Part shown: piece after piece, positions 1-10,223 of the stretch
How positions within the stretch are numbered: the stretch's first letter is position 1
How the letters are laid out: every line of letters begins with the position of its first letter
Assembly: GCA_025738555.1 (NCBI GenBank)
Contig: JAOVFP010000023.1
Span: 434,001-498,000 of the forward strand
Reading direction: 5' to 3'
Length of the DNA: 64,000 nucleotides
From: Cyathus striatus
Taxonomy: Eukaryota; Basidiomycota; Agaricomycetes; Agaricales; Nidulariaceae
Position numbers and translations under genes: made by a program
Notes under the pieces: generated by a model
Database searches by the model: none
What the model saw: only the letters and a program-made list of their open reading frames with translations
Told to the model about the DNA's origin: nothing

Positions 1-1721
1 CTTGGTCACGAATGATATCTTATCACTTCCTCAACCAAACTTCCCGAAATAATTTCTTCACAAATGACAGTGCACATGGTGCAGGACAACTATGGTCACA
101 TATTCCTCAGATACCTGCATATCAGACAATGCAAGCACCTTTCCCAATCATTGTGGCAGACTCACGCCCAGTAGGGTCGAACCTAACCACGGTTCTGTCT
201 CTCGACGCAATCGTTTATGAAGTTGGTCTAATGTCATGTTATTAAGTGAACTAAATATTGACTAAGTAGCAGATAACACCTCTGGAAATCGCATCCTATG
301 ATCCCAATCTGTCTGCGGGGATGAACTTGACTTATGCAGGAACATATTTAGTAAATGGAAAGTCTGAGAACGGGTCTTCGTGTGTCACTGGCTTCGATCA
401 AGCTGGTTTTGTCATGGGAACAAGTGGAAGTCTTTTCAATGTAAGTACGCACATCTGCATTTCTTTGCATCTAAAAAGGTTGTTTTCACAGCAAATATTA
501 GACTTCGCTCGTAACACAATCACCGACCTCTCGAAAAGTGATAGCGCGGGACTTTTGTATGTGCTCTCGAGGCAGTTACAAGAAGTGCGGACTAGAGCTG
601 ATGATGTCGCAAATTGGCCAAATCCGTTCAACGGGCTGAAAAACACGACGTTTGAGGACTCGGATAAAGCATGGATTGAGCTTATCGATGGCTCTTCGAA
701 TCAAGAAAATATTCCATATGGGCCTTTGTTCGTGAAAGTCAGAGATTTAGATGTTATTGTTACACTAGAAGGAAGTGCAGATGACCCTGTCAATAATTGG
801 CCAAAGTTAGTGCCATATTATGCATGTTTGTTCCCTCGTCTCATGCTGACAGGCAGTCTCTTTGAAGTGGCACAGGAGTGATATTCAGTGCGAAGAGGCA
901 ATCGACCTTGCTGCAATCTTCACATCAACAATTTCCACCTATTCCCCCGGACCCCGCGTCATTTATAGAAACAGGTGTAAATTCTCGGCCGACGTTCTTT
1001 GGCTGTGATCCTCAGAATCCGTCAGACTTCCCGCTAGTCATATATCTACCCAATGCACCTCCTATAACTGGCGACGACCCGGTCACAAAGTCAGTCCATT
1101 CTCTTGTCTGTTTCTTGCCTAGCTAAAATATGCTCAGCACTGCAACATTTCAACTTTCGTACACAGAGAAGCATACACAAATTTTTCTTGATCAAGTCCA
1201 TTTTAACACTATATCTGGTTTCACACCAAACGCCAATATCCCTGATAAGAATTGGGGAACATGTCTTCAGTGTGCTGCTATTGATCGAGCGCGTTATAAA
1301 GTCTTTCCTACAGTTCCTCGGTCTGACCAGTGCCAACACTGTTTCACGCAATATTGCTTTGATCCTGAGAATCCACCAAATAAATCAGAGCTTCCGAACA
1401 GGAAACTTAAGTTTGTAGATCCTGATCCACAAGGGCTATCAAGATTGGGCGATTTCTTCAGCGACAACAAGTTCAAGTTAATTGGAGGGCTGATAGGATT
1501 ATTTGCCTTGATCGCTATCCTTGTGGGAGGATTGTGAGTGTATATGTACTAATTCATGCTGAAAAGTTATTTTGATACTTTGCAGGATGTGGAAGAGAAA
1601 ACGAACGGAGAAACAACTGCGGTACAAACGTATCAGTGTCTTGAATGACTATGACGATGCGTACATCGGGTACGCACAACCTGAAATGTATCGACTAAAC
1701 GAACACCGTTCTTCTGGATAA
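1..1721 (+). CDS. Lysophospholipase / phospholipase B, 3' part (5' end outside window)
   Basis: This is the C-terminal portion of a fungal phospholipase B (PLA2_B family), which removes acyl chains from phospholipids and lysophospholipids. The reading frame is already open at base 1. The family-typical block GFDQAGFVMGTSGSLFN lies at about 390-440, and a Cys-rich end (CLQCAAIDRAR, then DQCQHCFTQYC) lies at 1260-1365. I joined six visible exons; introns start near 229, 440, 805, 1090 and 1535. One acceptor (TTTGAAG near 866) is needed to give NWPNGTGVIFSAKR. Unlike the usual secreted or GPI-anchored forms, the chain ends in a hydrophobic segment (LIGGLIGLFALIAILVGGL, 1481-1537) followed, after an intron, by a basic cytosolic-looking tail (MWKRKRTEK...) to the stop at 1719-1721. 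That suggests a type I membrane enzyme at the plasma membrane or an endomembrane. The catalytic Ser region lies upstream of the window. Confidence 0.9.
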
Positions 1722-1949
1722 TCAGACACCCATACATTGAGGTGTTTGGTGTATAGCAATAAGATTTACGGTAAGGGTTAATTGTACTATTTCACGAATA
1801 ACATACTTGTGTTGATATTGGGTACAAAACGAACTATGGAGGGTATATATCGAAAGAAAACTGATTAAAGGGTATTTTGTTAATACATGGGATATATGTG
1901 GGAAATGACTACGAGATATATACATTCATGAAGCATCATCTTTCTTTCA
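1722..1949. other. Short convergent intergenic gap
   Basis: This 228-bp gap separates the stop codons of two convergent genes and presumably holds both 3' UTRs. No coding potential or repeat is evident. Confidence 0.6.
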
Positions 1950-4282
1950 CTATTGAAAATAACCATGGAGGGGATCCAACTGGTTTAAGTCCATACTTCG
2001 GTTTAGACTCGCAAGGGGAGAACGGCCTATGCGTGTCAGATTTGTTCGAGGTTTGTCGGAGGTTGGAACCATCACGGATTTATACATGTCGAGTTCATGA
2101 CGGAGATCAGTATTTTGACTACTAATGTATTCTTGCTCTTGAATGAGGGTCAATATCCTCTGTTGGAATCGTCAGGACACCCCCGTATAGCGATATTATG
2201 AATACGTACCTGCTTTGCTTCAGAGAGTTCTTTCCGTATACGATCGACATACATGATCTTTTGCGCAGGGTTGTGATGACCGAGTATTTTAGCATTGGCT
2301 TCACTTAACTTGTTGGCCTCGTCCTCTGCGAGCTCGTTGCGGGAAATCAGTGTTTGAACTTCTTTTGAAAGAGTGAGATAGGCCTCTTGATATTGTTCCA
2401 TGTGTGCTAGTTCTGCAGTTAAGCTTTATTTTTTATTTAAAAAAAGGGACTGTAAATTCTATTCACGTGGCAACACAAGCACAAGAAGACGTACGAGTCA
2501 ATTTCAGTTCTCAAAGCATCTTCCATAATGCGACTCTTCTGAAGTGCAGATGCTAAGTGTTGTTGGGCACCCTTTTCTTTCTTTAACGCAGTTTCATGTA
2601 AGTGCTTGTCACCATCAACTTGATCCTGCATATCAGCAAGCTGCTTTTCAAGTACAGCTACTACTGACTGTTCCTTTGCCAAGTCAGCGGTAGCAGCAGA
2701 AAGTTGTTCGCGATACTCTGTGGAACCACGCTGGGCAGCCTCAAGGCGTGTAGCAATGGCCTCATGGGATGCTAGCGCACTAGCAAGATCTTGAGAACGC
2801 TGCTCCGAGTTAACTTGCGCTGCGGAGAGCTCTTCCTGTAACATTGAAAAGGTACAATTAACACAGTCCGAATGAGCTTGGTACAACTCCTGGAAAGAGC
2901 GCATGGAATAAAGATCTGCTTCAAGTTGGCAAATATTATAGAGGTGAAGTTCGTCTTGCATGGCGTATATTGGGTCGTCATTACGAGAGTGTAGTTGAAT
3001 TTCAGATTGAAGCTCAGAGAGAAAGGCAATCTCGAGGAGAGCGTCTTGCAATTGTGCTTTGAGAAGAACATTCTGTTCACTTGTCTGTCGAACCAAGTGG
3101 ACTAGTTCGATGACTTGACCTTCCGTGTTGAGTAGCTTGCGCTGGATTCTGAACATTCTGAATTGGGCGTCGTTATGCTCACGCTTCAAACGGTCATGAG
3201 AGTCGCGGGGAACGGTCATAGCAGATAAACGAGCATATTCCAGAGTGGTGCTTGCTAACAGAGCACGACATTGCTCAATCTGAAGAAGAAGATAATGCTC
3301 CTTCTCGGCTGCTATGCGATGAAAGTCCTCGAGTTCGGCTTTTGCGTGTTGAGCATTCAGCTCAGCTGTGTGGGCAGAAGTTTGTACTTTATTAGCCTCA
3401 GTACGCGCATCATCAAGCTGGCGATTGAAATTGGACTTTAAATCGTTAAGAGAAGATTCAGCAAGCTGCCTCTTCCGAGTTTCTGCAGCAATAGATGTCT
3501 CAAGATCTGCAACCTTTTTATCTTTCTCTCGAATATCCTGCTTGCGCTTTGATTCGATGGCTTGAAATGACTTTGTTGAGTCGAAAATTTCGGCATACTT
3601 TGCAGATAGCTGAGATTTCTCGTGTTCGGAGAGTCCAAGTTTGAGGCGAAGATCCTTGACTTCGGCCTGGTCAGTTGCTGCAGTTTTTCTGAGTTCTTGA
3701 ATGCGGAGTTCTGAAATTTCAGATTGCTTCTTCTGCTTATCAAGGCGGTCTGATTTTTCTTGAACGAGTCTCTGAGAGCGGCTGAGGTCTTGCTTAAGAC
3801 GTTCGACCTCTGCATGATGCTGAAGAAAGGTGGTGAGAAAAGGGGAACTAAGGAAGCGGAGTGGGGACAAACTGCTTTCTTCTGTTCATTGTGAACACTC
3901 TCCAAGTCCTGTACTTTTTTTTGAAGGACGGCATATCGGTCTGCAAGATTTGCGGGTGGAACGGAATGAAGCTGTTTGGGGGGATGTTTCTTGAGATCTG
4001 TGCTGTATGCGTCCAGTGGGGCTGGTGCATTAGATTCTTTTTCGAGAGAGAATCGGTCGGCCTTTTCTAGGAAGGCGCCACGCTTGTACGATTGTGAACT
4101 TGGGTCTAGGGGAGAGTTAGAGAGGATGACAGGGTGGGAAGATGGGGGAAGTGCACCTTGAGCGACGTTGTATGCGTTAGGACCGGGGCCATCGGGTACT
4201 GAAGGGAATGAGAGGAGGTGGAGACTGGTAAAAGCAGGCGAATACCTTTGAGTGGCTCGAAGCGGGGGCCTCTTGGGAACAT
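1950..4282 (-). CDS. Coiled-coil protein resembling hyaluronan-mediated motility receptor (HMMR)
   Basis: The model starts at ATG 4282 (MFPRGPRFEPLK), followed by an intron and then VPDGPGPNAYNV. That short N-terminus resembles the HMMR N-terminal motif. A second intron ends just before HHAEVERLKQDL. A long coiled coil of about 450 residues follows (2490-3817), rich in Glu, Gln, Lys and Ala heptads. Near the C-terminus, ANAKILGHHNPAQKIMYVDR (about 2230-2300) matches the HMMR C-terminal signature (LGHQN..QKI). The last exon ends in DPLHGYFQ at 1950. By analogy the protein may be microtubule- or spindle-associated; that is inference from the family. The splice between the coiled coil (ending TEIDS near 2490) and EQYQEAYL (2400) does not resolve with a standard GT-AG intron in the right phase. 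The true junction is therefore uncertain, or a base is missing there. The gene is divergent from the phosphatase at 4725. Confidence 0.75.
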
Positions 4283-4724
4283 GTCAACAGGGTGTAATAT
4301 TCAACTTGGGTTGAGCTAACTCTGAGACGAGGCCCGAGGGTCCAACTAAGTGCATGAACGCGACGGGCGTGTGTGTCACGTGGTGGTATTTGGATGCAGA
4401 GGAATAATAATAATAAATTAATACAATAATAATAACCATAACAGCAGCTGTGTTCGCTGTCGTCTTGGGCTGTCTCCGTCTCTCCTCCTTTCTCGTCGTC
4501 GTCCTCCGCTGTCCCCGCTCCGTCTTCTTCTGTCTCAGCCAGTGCAGCAGCGCTTGCTATTGTAGCTCCAATTTTGCTGTCTCCTCTCTCCTTCCGGCAG
4601 CCCAGGCTCCACGCAGCAGCCCTCACCTGGCCACCCCACTCCCCTTCTCCAGCTTACCCGTTTCTTCGTCTGCCGTCTCCTTTTCCTTCCTTTTGTTTGC
4701 TCGCTTTCCCGTACACTCTTCGAC
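4283..4724. promoter_or_regulatory. Divergent promoter region
   Basis: This 442-bp region lies between two divergent start codons. It carries a short (AAT)n-like stretch at about 4406-4436 and a pyrimidine-rich tract on the + strand from about 4450 to 4720, typical of a fungal 5' leader. No defined binding site can be named. Confidence 0.5.
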
Positions 4725-6404
4725 ATGCCCTCTGTCCAGCTTAATCCCTCTTCATCCGTTTCGCCCTCGCCGCTAAATGGTCGCTCGTCTCCCGATCCAC
4801 CGGACAACGGCAATGAGAAACACGAGCCCGAAGACGCGTCAACCTCCCACACTCACATCACACAGAATAAAGGTCCCTCGTCTTCCGCCCCTCCCCGCAA
4901 ATCAAACAACAGCTCTGTCAATATCCCTCGTACAAATGGCTCCGCCCCTCAGAAAAATCCTCCAAAGTCTTCTTCCTCTTCCTTTTTATCAAAGCTCTTC
5001 CGCGCCCTCGTTCCTTGCGTTGCCCCTTCTTCCCGCGCACATCCTCCTGATATAGACTTTCCTCTCTCTTCTACATCTGCTCCTCCCGCTCAGGAGAAGC
5101 CTGCCTCTGTCTCTCAAAATGCACAGCAGTCTTCTCCCCCGCCTGAAGATGAGCCTCAGCAGCACGAACAAAATCAATCCCCGGCCCATGATCAGCAAAA
5201 GATACTCTCCACTTCTACCTCCACGCCTAACCCCGGATCTCCTTCACCTATCATTCCTTTACAGGCGGCAAAACTACCTTCTAAAGAGTCTACTAATATG
5301 GAGCCATCTGCTTCCCAGCCTGAAACATCTTTTCCTTCTATCGCTACGCTTCCAGTTCCTTCCGAAGCTAATCCAGAGGCCGTCCTCTCGCCACGTGTTG
5401 AACAACCTTCACAAGGAGATGGTGTCGTTGAAAATAATCGTACTTCGCCTGTGCCCAGTAATACAACCATCGACGCAGATGACTCAGAGGGAACTAGCTT
5501 TACTGAAGACGACGACATGGACGAAGTTAACGGTATCGATGAAGAAGACGACGATGAAGTTGTTATCAGGAACGGTGGTGCTGGTATTCCTATAGGGCCG
5601 GTGAGTGTTTCATTCTGTCCGCATCTAGTGTCAAATCGATCCCTAACTCTCTCCTACTTAGGACGGCGTACCTAAACCTCTACTACCTCCTATTGCACCT
5701 CAGCATGCAGGACGCAAGTGCCTCGTGCTTGATCTTGACGAAACTCTCGTTCACAGTAGCTTTAAGGTACGTTCCAAGCATCATAACATAATACATGCTC
5801 ACTCATTCTTTTGCAATCTAGTCTATACAACAAGCCGATTATGTGGTCCCCGTGGAGATTGAGTATCATTGGCACAACGTATATGTCATCAAACGTCCGG
5901 GTGTGGACAACTTTCTCAAGAAGATGGGTGAGATTTATGAAGTAGTTGTTTTTACTGCAAGCTTGAGCAAGGTTTGTCATCATTATTTATCTATCTATCA
6001 TAGCTGTCTTGATTTCTGATCACCTTCAACAAGTATGCCGATCCTGTCTTGGACAAACTCGATATTCATCAAGTTGTATCCCACCGTCTTTTCCGAGAGA
6101 GCTGCTACAATCATCGAGGGAATTATGTCAAGGTTCGTTCATTCGGCCTGTCATGTATTTTTTTTTTGTTACATCGGCTAATATATTCGTCATGTAGGAT
6201 TTGTCCCAACTCGGACGTCCTATTGCCGATACCATTATTCTCGACAACTCCCCTGCATCATACATATTTCATCCTAACAACGCTGTTCCTGTCTCTTCAT
6301 GGTTCAACGACCCCCATGATACTGAATTAACAGATCTAGTGCCTTTCCTAGCAGATCTCAGTGGTGTCGATGATGTCCGTGGCGTTTTGGACGGCGCTCG
6401 ATGA
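4725..6404 (+). CDS. NLI-interacting-factor (FCP1-like) protein phosphatase, Psr1-type, copy A
   Basis: Five exons (4725-5600, 5662-5766, 5822-5971, 6034-6132, 6198-6404) give 478 residues. The N-terminal ~290 residues are disordered, rich in Ser and Pro, with an acidic run before GGAGIPIGP. The C-terminal ~185 residues form the HAD-type phosphatase domain. The catalytic DxDxT motif is [13 protein letters not shown], followed by [29 protein letters not shown] and the DNSPASY loop. Members dephosphorylate Ser/Thr; yeast Psr1/Psr2 act at the plasma membrane in the salt stress response. A Cys in [11 protein letters not shown] is a possible lipidation site by analogy only. The C-terminus LDGAR, the domain sequence and the last four intron positions are shared with the copy at 14174-15956, so the two are paralogues. 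Confidence 0.92.
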
Positions 6405-7239
6405 AAAAATGCTTAGTTGGCTTTAGCCTTCTATTCTGTCCAGCCACCGTGGGTATCTCACCCTTGGTGTTTGTCGTTTTTTGGTCTAGTATTCATAGTT
6501 TTCTTCGGTATAACAGTCAAGTCTCCCAGATACCCTGCAACTCATCATGCTTTTCTTACTGTCCCTTGTCTCCTGCATGTTCTATGTCCAACTCACATAG
6601 CATTTCAACCGACCTCATTAAGTTGTTTATCCTGCTGGCAACTTTTGGACCAATGTTCGATGTTCACTTTTCTACTACTGACTCTCGCATAGTTTCCTTT
6701 AATACTGCAGTGGATAACGGACGTTGTTTAGCTTCTAAATCGGGGTTTTCTTTTGTCCAGTTTCTCAGTTTATTCTTTGTTCTGTTTTATGTCATTTCTT
6801 GTCGTTCATCGGTCCCATACGCTCGACTTTTTTTAAAATACAGTTCTCTCACATTATATCTTTGACGAAATTCATTTACACTCCTAGCTTTTCTATCCCT
6901 CCACGTATACCTATTACTTCATAAACATTCAGCAGGTACTTACGAACTTGACATGAAAATAAATGCTTTTTATGACACTATTACTGATAAGGCAACCGAA
7001 GTATTATTAGGGCCTGTCAAAAATAAAAACTTGATGTTGAGAAGTTTCACAGTCCGCTCATACCTCGAAGCTCGATAGATCGATGAACACATGAATACAT
7101 TTCAAAATTGTTTCGTCCAAATATAGTCATGATATTGGTTATAAAAAGTCAAAACAAGTCACAATGCCAATGCAGATCCCGTCTCCTAAACTACAGCACC
7201 AATAATACTTAAACAATTTTTTTTTTCGTGATATCTATT
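6405..7239. other. Convergent intergenic region without a recognisable gene
   Basis: About 835 bp separate two convergent stop codons. The left part is T-rich and probably holds the 3' UTR of the phosphatase gene. The open frames here (for example from 6401) have no recognisable protein character. No repeat was seen. Confidence 0.5.
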
Positions 7240-9980
7240 CTACTTCAACTTTTTCCATTGCCCATTTTCGCCCGTCGATGTAGGCTCTTCGTCATCCCAT
7301 GGACTGAAGTTAACTTTACGAATGCGAGGAATGGACTGTAGCCAAGACGGTAAGACTTTCCCCATCTCTCGTGCAGAATGCTGGGAAACATGTGGAACCA
7401 CTGGAATAGCATGCACGTGCGAGGGCGAAGGGGGTATACTACCTACGTCACTGAGACTAGGAAGTCGTTCAAAACTGGTATTAGTAGAACCTCCTAAGGC
7501 TCTTTGAAGCGCCTCGCGCTCTTCGGGTGAAGGAGCAAACGCACGTAAAAGTGAACTACTGGTTGAAGTAGTAGGTAGCACAGTAGAACCCAGTCCATTG
7601 GGATTAAGGGCATCGTATGTCGGGTGCGAAACGGCAACGACACTATTATTGGGGGGCTTTCTGGCTAGGTTAAATTCCTTTGCGTCTGGATTCAAGCCCT
7701 TCTTTGGTTTGTCCCGAACTGAAAACCAGCGTCTGGATTTTCCGGTAATATTAGAGAGCGTGAGGGTGGTATCCTCCATATCCACTGCAGCAGGCTTGGA
7801 ATCCGAGTTGGCGCGACGAAGCCACGAGACTCGCTGAATATCAATAGGGTTTTCGACCGCAGGCAGTTCCCACCTTTGATCAGAACCAGGAATATTATTT
7901 ACCTCGAATACGTCATGATCTGAATCAATTTCCGAAGGACCTTTGATGGATGTCGGAGAGGCAGTAACAGTCGGAACGCCGGAGGAATAATTGTCAGTAG
8001 GCTGAACAAGATATGACGCATTTCCCCGCCAGTCTTTGTCCAATACCACATCACTTTCTGATTGAAAGGAACGGGGCAAACCATCGATGTTATCCAACGA
8101 AGAAATTATTCCAGTAGGCAGCAATGACTGGGAAGTAGGCGTCAAGACTGGAAGAGCCGGAGGTCGCGTGGGCTCAGAATCCGGAATGCTTAAAACAGAC
8201 GATCCATGTCCAAAGGTTAGTGCATCGTCATACACAGAATACGGATTGCCATGTAAAGTTGCACCAACGGAAGCAGGCCCAGCGGCTGTATTCCCCAAAT
8301 CGGAGACTGATTCGATATGTTCGCGCTCAGCTGTATAATGAGATGAATAACTGTAAGTTGCCGAATTCCATAATTCAGAAGACGAATCGAGGCGATGAAG
8401 AACGCGCTGTTGCTTCCGTTCCTCCAATACATCCTTTAAACTTCTCAACCGGTCCTTTTCCTCTGCCAATCTGTCTTCCAATTCGCGAGAACGTTGATTC
8501 AAAGCAGCAATAATGTCCTCAGCATCTTTGATTTCCAGTCGTTTATGGTCCAAGGCCTCTGAAAGCTCCTGTTCACAATCAGAGACATTGCTTTGACTCG
8601 CAAGAAGAAAAGTCTCGTCATCGTGCAAACGACGTTCCAAGTCAGCAATTTCGTTATCGAGATATTCCATGCGTTTATTGGCCCCGTCTTTGATCGATTG
8701 GGCGGACTTGAGTTTTTTCTCGGCTTCCTTCTTGGTGCTCTCCGCAGAGCGCTTCGAATCGTCGAGAACCTTGGTCCGAGACTTGAGTTCGAACTTTGAG
8801 GCATCTTCCTGTCGTTTGCGTTCACGATAGGTATCGACTTCTTGTTGCAGCAAATTACGCGACTGAGAGGCCGCGGTTTGACATTCGGTGAGTTGACCGC
8901 GCAAATCAATAACGGAGCCCTTGGAAGAGGAAATTTGACGAAGAACCTCGGCTACCAGAGGAGACTGGTCAAGGATGACAGAAGGCGTCCTAGATGGTGA
9001 AGACGCGGCCAAGCGAGAGTCGAGGGAGATGGAAGGTTGAGAGGGAGGTGCCAGTAAGTGCTGCGGGTGGATTGGAGCAGAGCATGTGGGAACGCGCGCC
9101 GCGTGGAGAGGCAGAGAGGCGGACTTGGGTAAAGGAGGAGGGGTCAAACTCCGCGGAGGCATTGAAGAGCGCTGGGAGGACCTTTCCCTGTTTCTTAACC
9201 TCGGTGGAGATCCACGTGTAAGGAGATGAGGAGGCAAGTTCTTGGTTGTGAAAGTGGTTACTGCATGATGAAGCATGATTAAGAAAAACCGAGGAAGAAA
9301 AAAAAAACATGGAAAAAGGAAGACAGACCATTGGAATCGTCCAGCATATCGAGTCTTTTCATGCTGAGAATGCCGGAGCTCCAGCTTTCTTCGTCCTTGG
9401 TTCTGGCAATGACATCCTGGTACCAAGTCTCAAGGACACCGCCCCGCCACCAACGACCAAAGGCACCGATGTACCAGAATCGGAGATGATCCATCCATCG
9501 CGATCTTCGGGGGCAGTAGATTTTGAAATGGGAACCATTGCGGCGATGGTGAAGATGGCAAAGCTATGGAAGACATGCTTGGGGGTGCGGAGAGAAATGG
9601 AGGCGCGATTGGCGAAATGAAAAGGCGAGGGATGGTCAAAAGAGCGGGAGTGTAGTCTTGAGGAATGTGAAGAGATATGCAAATGATGTTCGTCGTCGGT
9701 GGACTCATCGAGACGACTGAGATGCTGCCTGAAGGATTGCTCGGTGAGATAAGTTCTGAAGGTGTTCTCGGATGGATTTGTGAGATAGGCTGGGAGAGGA
9801 AGGTAAGAAGGGAGAAAAAGGAAGGGGGAAGGGGAACGGACCCAGGACGAGAGAGACGATGAGAAACACAACGAGACAGAAGATGGACCTGAGCTCTGGG
9901 GTTGGGGCAGCGCCTGCAACGAGGTCTGGAAAGGGATTTGGGACGGACATGAGGCCGAATGCACCGAGAGAGATGGACAT
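7240..9980 (-). CDS. Predicted membrane-anchored coiled-coil protein, conserved hypothetical (frame break near 9487)
   Basis: Not recognised as a named protein. The longest exon (7240 to about 9261) encodes a Pro/Ser-rich stretch. A strong coiled coil of about 170 residues follows (QEVDTYRERKRQEDAS... to LEERKQQR, 8395-8860), then a long disordered tail ending GENGQWKKLK. A clean intron (9262 to about 9328) joins it to a front exon reading FWYIGAFGRWWRGGVLETWY...MLDDSN. Upstream, two exons linked by an intron near 9790-9840 encode MSISLGAFGLMSVPN, a hydrophobic segment (SIFCLVVFLIVSLVL), SENTFRTYLTEQSFRQH and a second hydrophobic stretch (FHSFAIFTIAAMVP). These upstream exons read one base out of frame with the FWYIG exon at about 9480-9495, with no intron able to fix it. 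The start at 9980 is a guess; without the upstream part the CDS would start at ATG 9494. Confidence 0.6.
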
Positions 9981-10223
9981 GAGGAGGAGAAGGAGGTCAG
10001 AGGAGAGGGGGGATGGACGACGGGAGGGAGGGGGAGGGGAAGCGTGAGAGGGAGTCAACAGTGTGGACAGGGTGATTGGAGTGATACTCAGAGTCAAAGG
10101 CAGAGGAGAGAGAGACAGAGACGGAGACAGAGAAAAAGACGAGTACAAACACAAGAAACAGATCCCATCAACAACCTTCCCACGCCTACACTCCGACCCC
10201 CTACGTACAGCACATTACTCTAT

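Noticed and set aside
805..880. Apparent frame break in phospholipase B
   Set aside because: The acceptor CTCTTTGAAG gives NWPNGTGVIFSAKR in frame, so the gene is intact here.
9705..10154. Long minus-strand ORF of 149 codons treated as a separate gene
   Set aside because: Only its middle (MSISLGAFG to SLVL) is protein-like, and this splices into the coiled-coil gene; the N-terminal part is low-complexity Ser/Leu/Pro.
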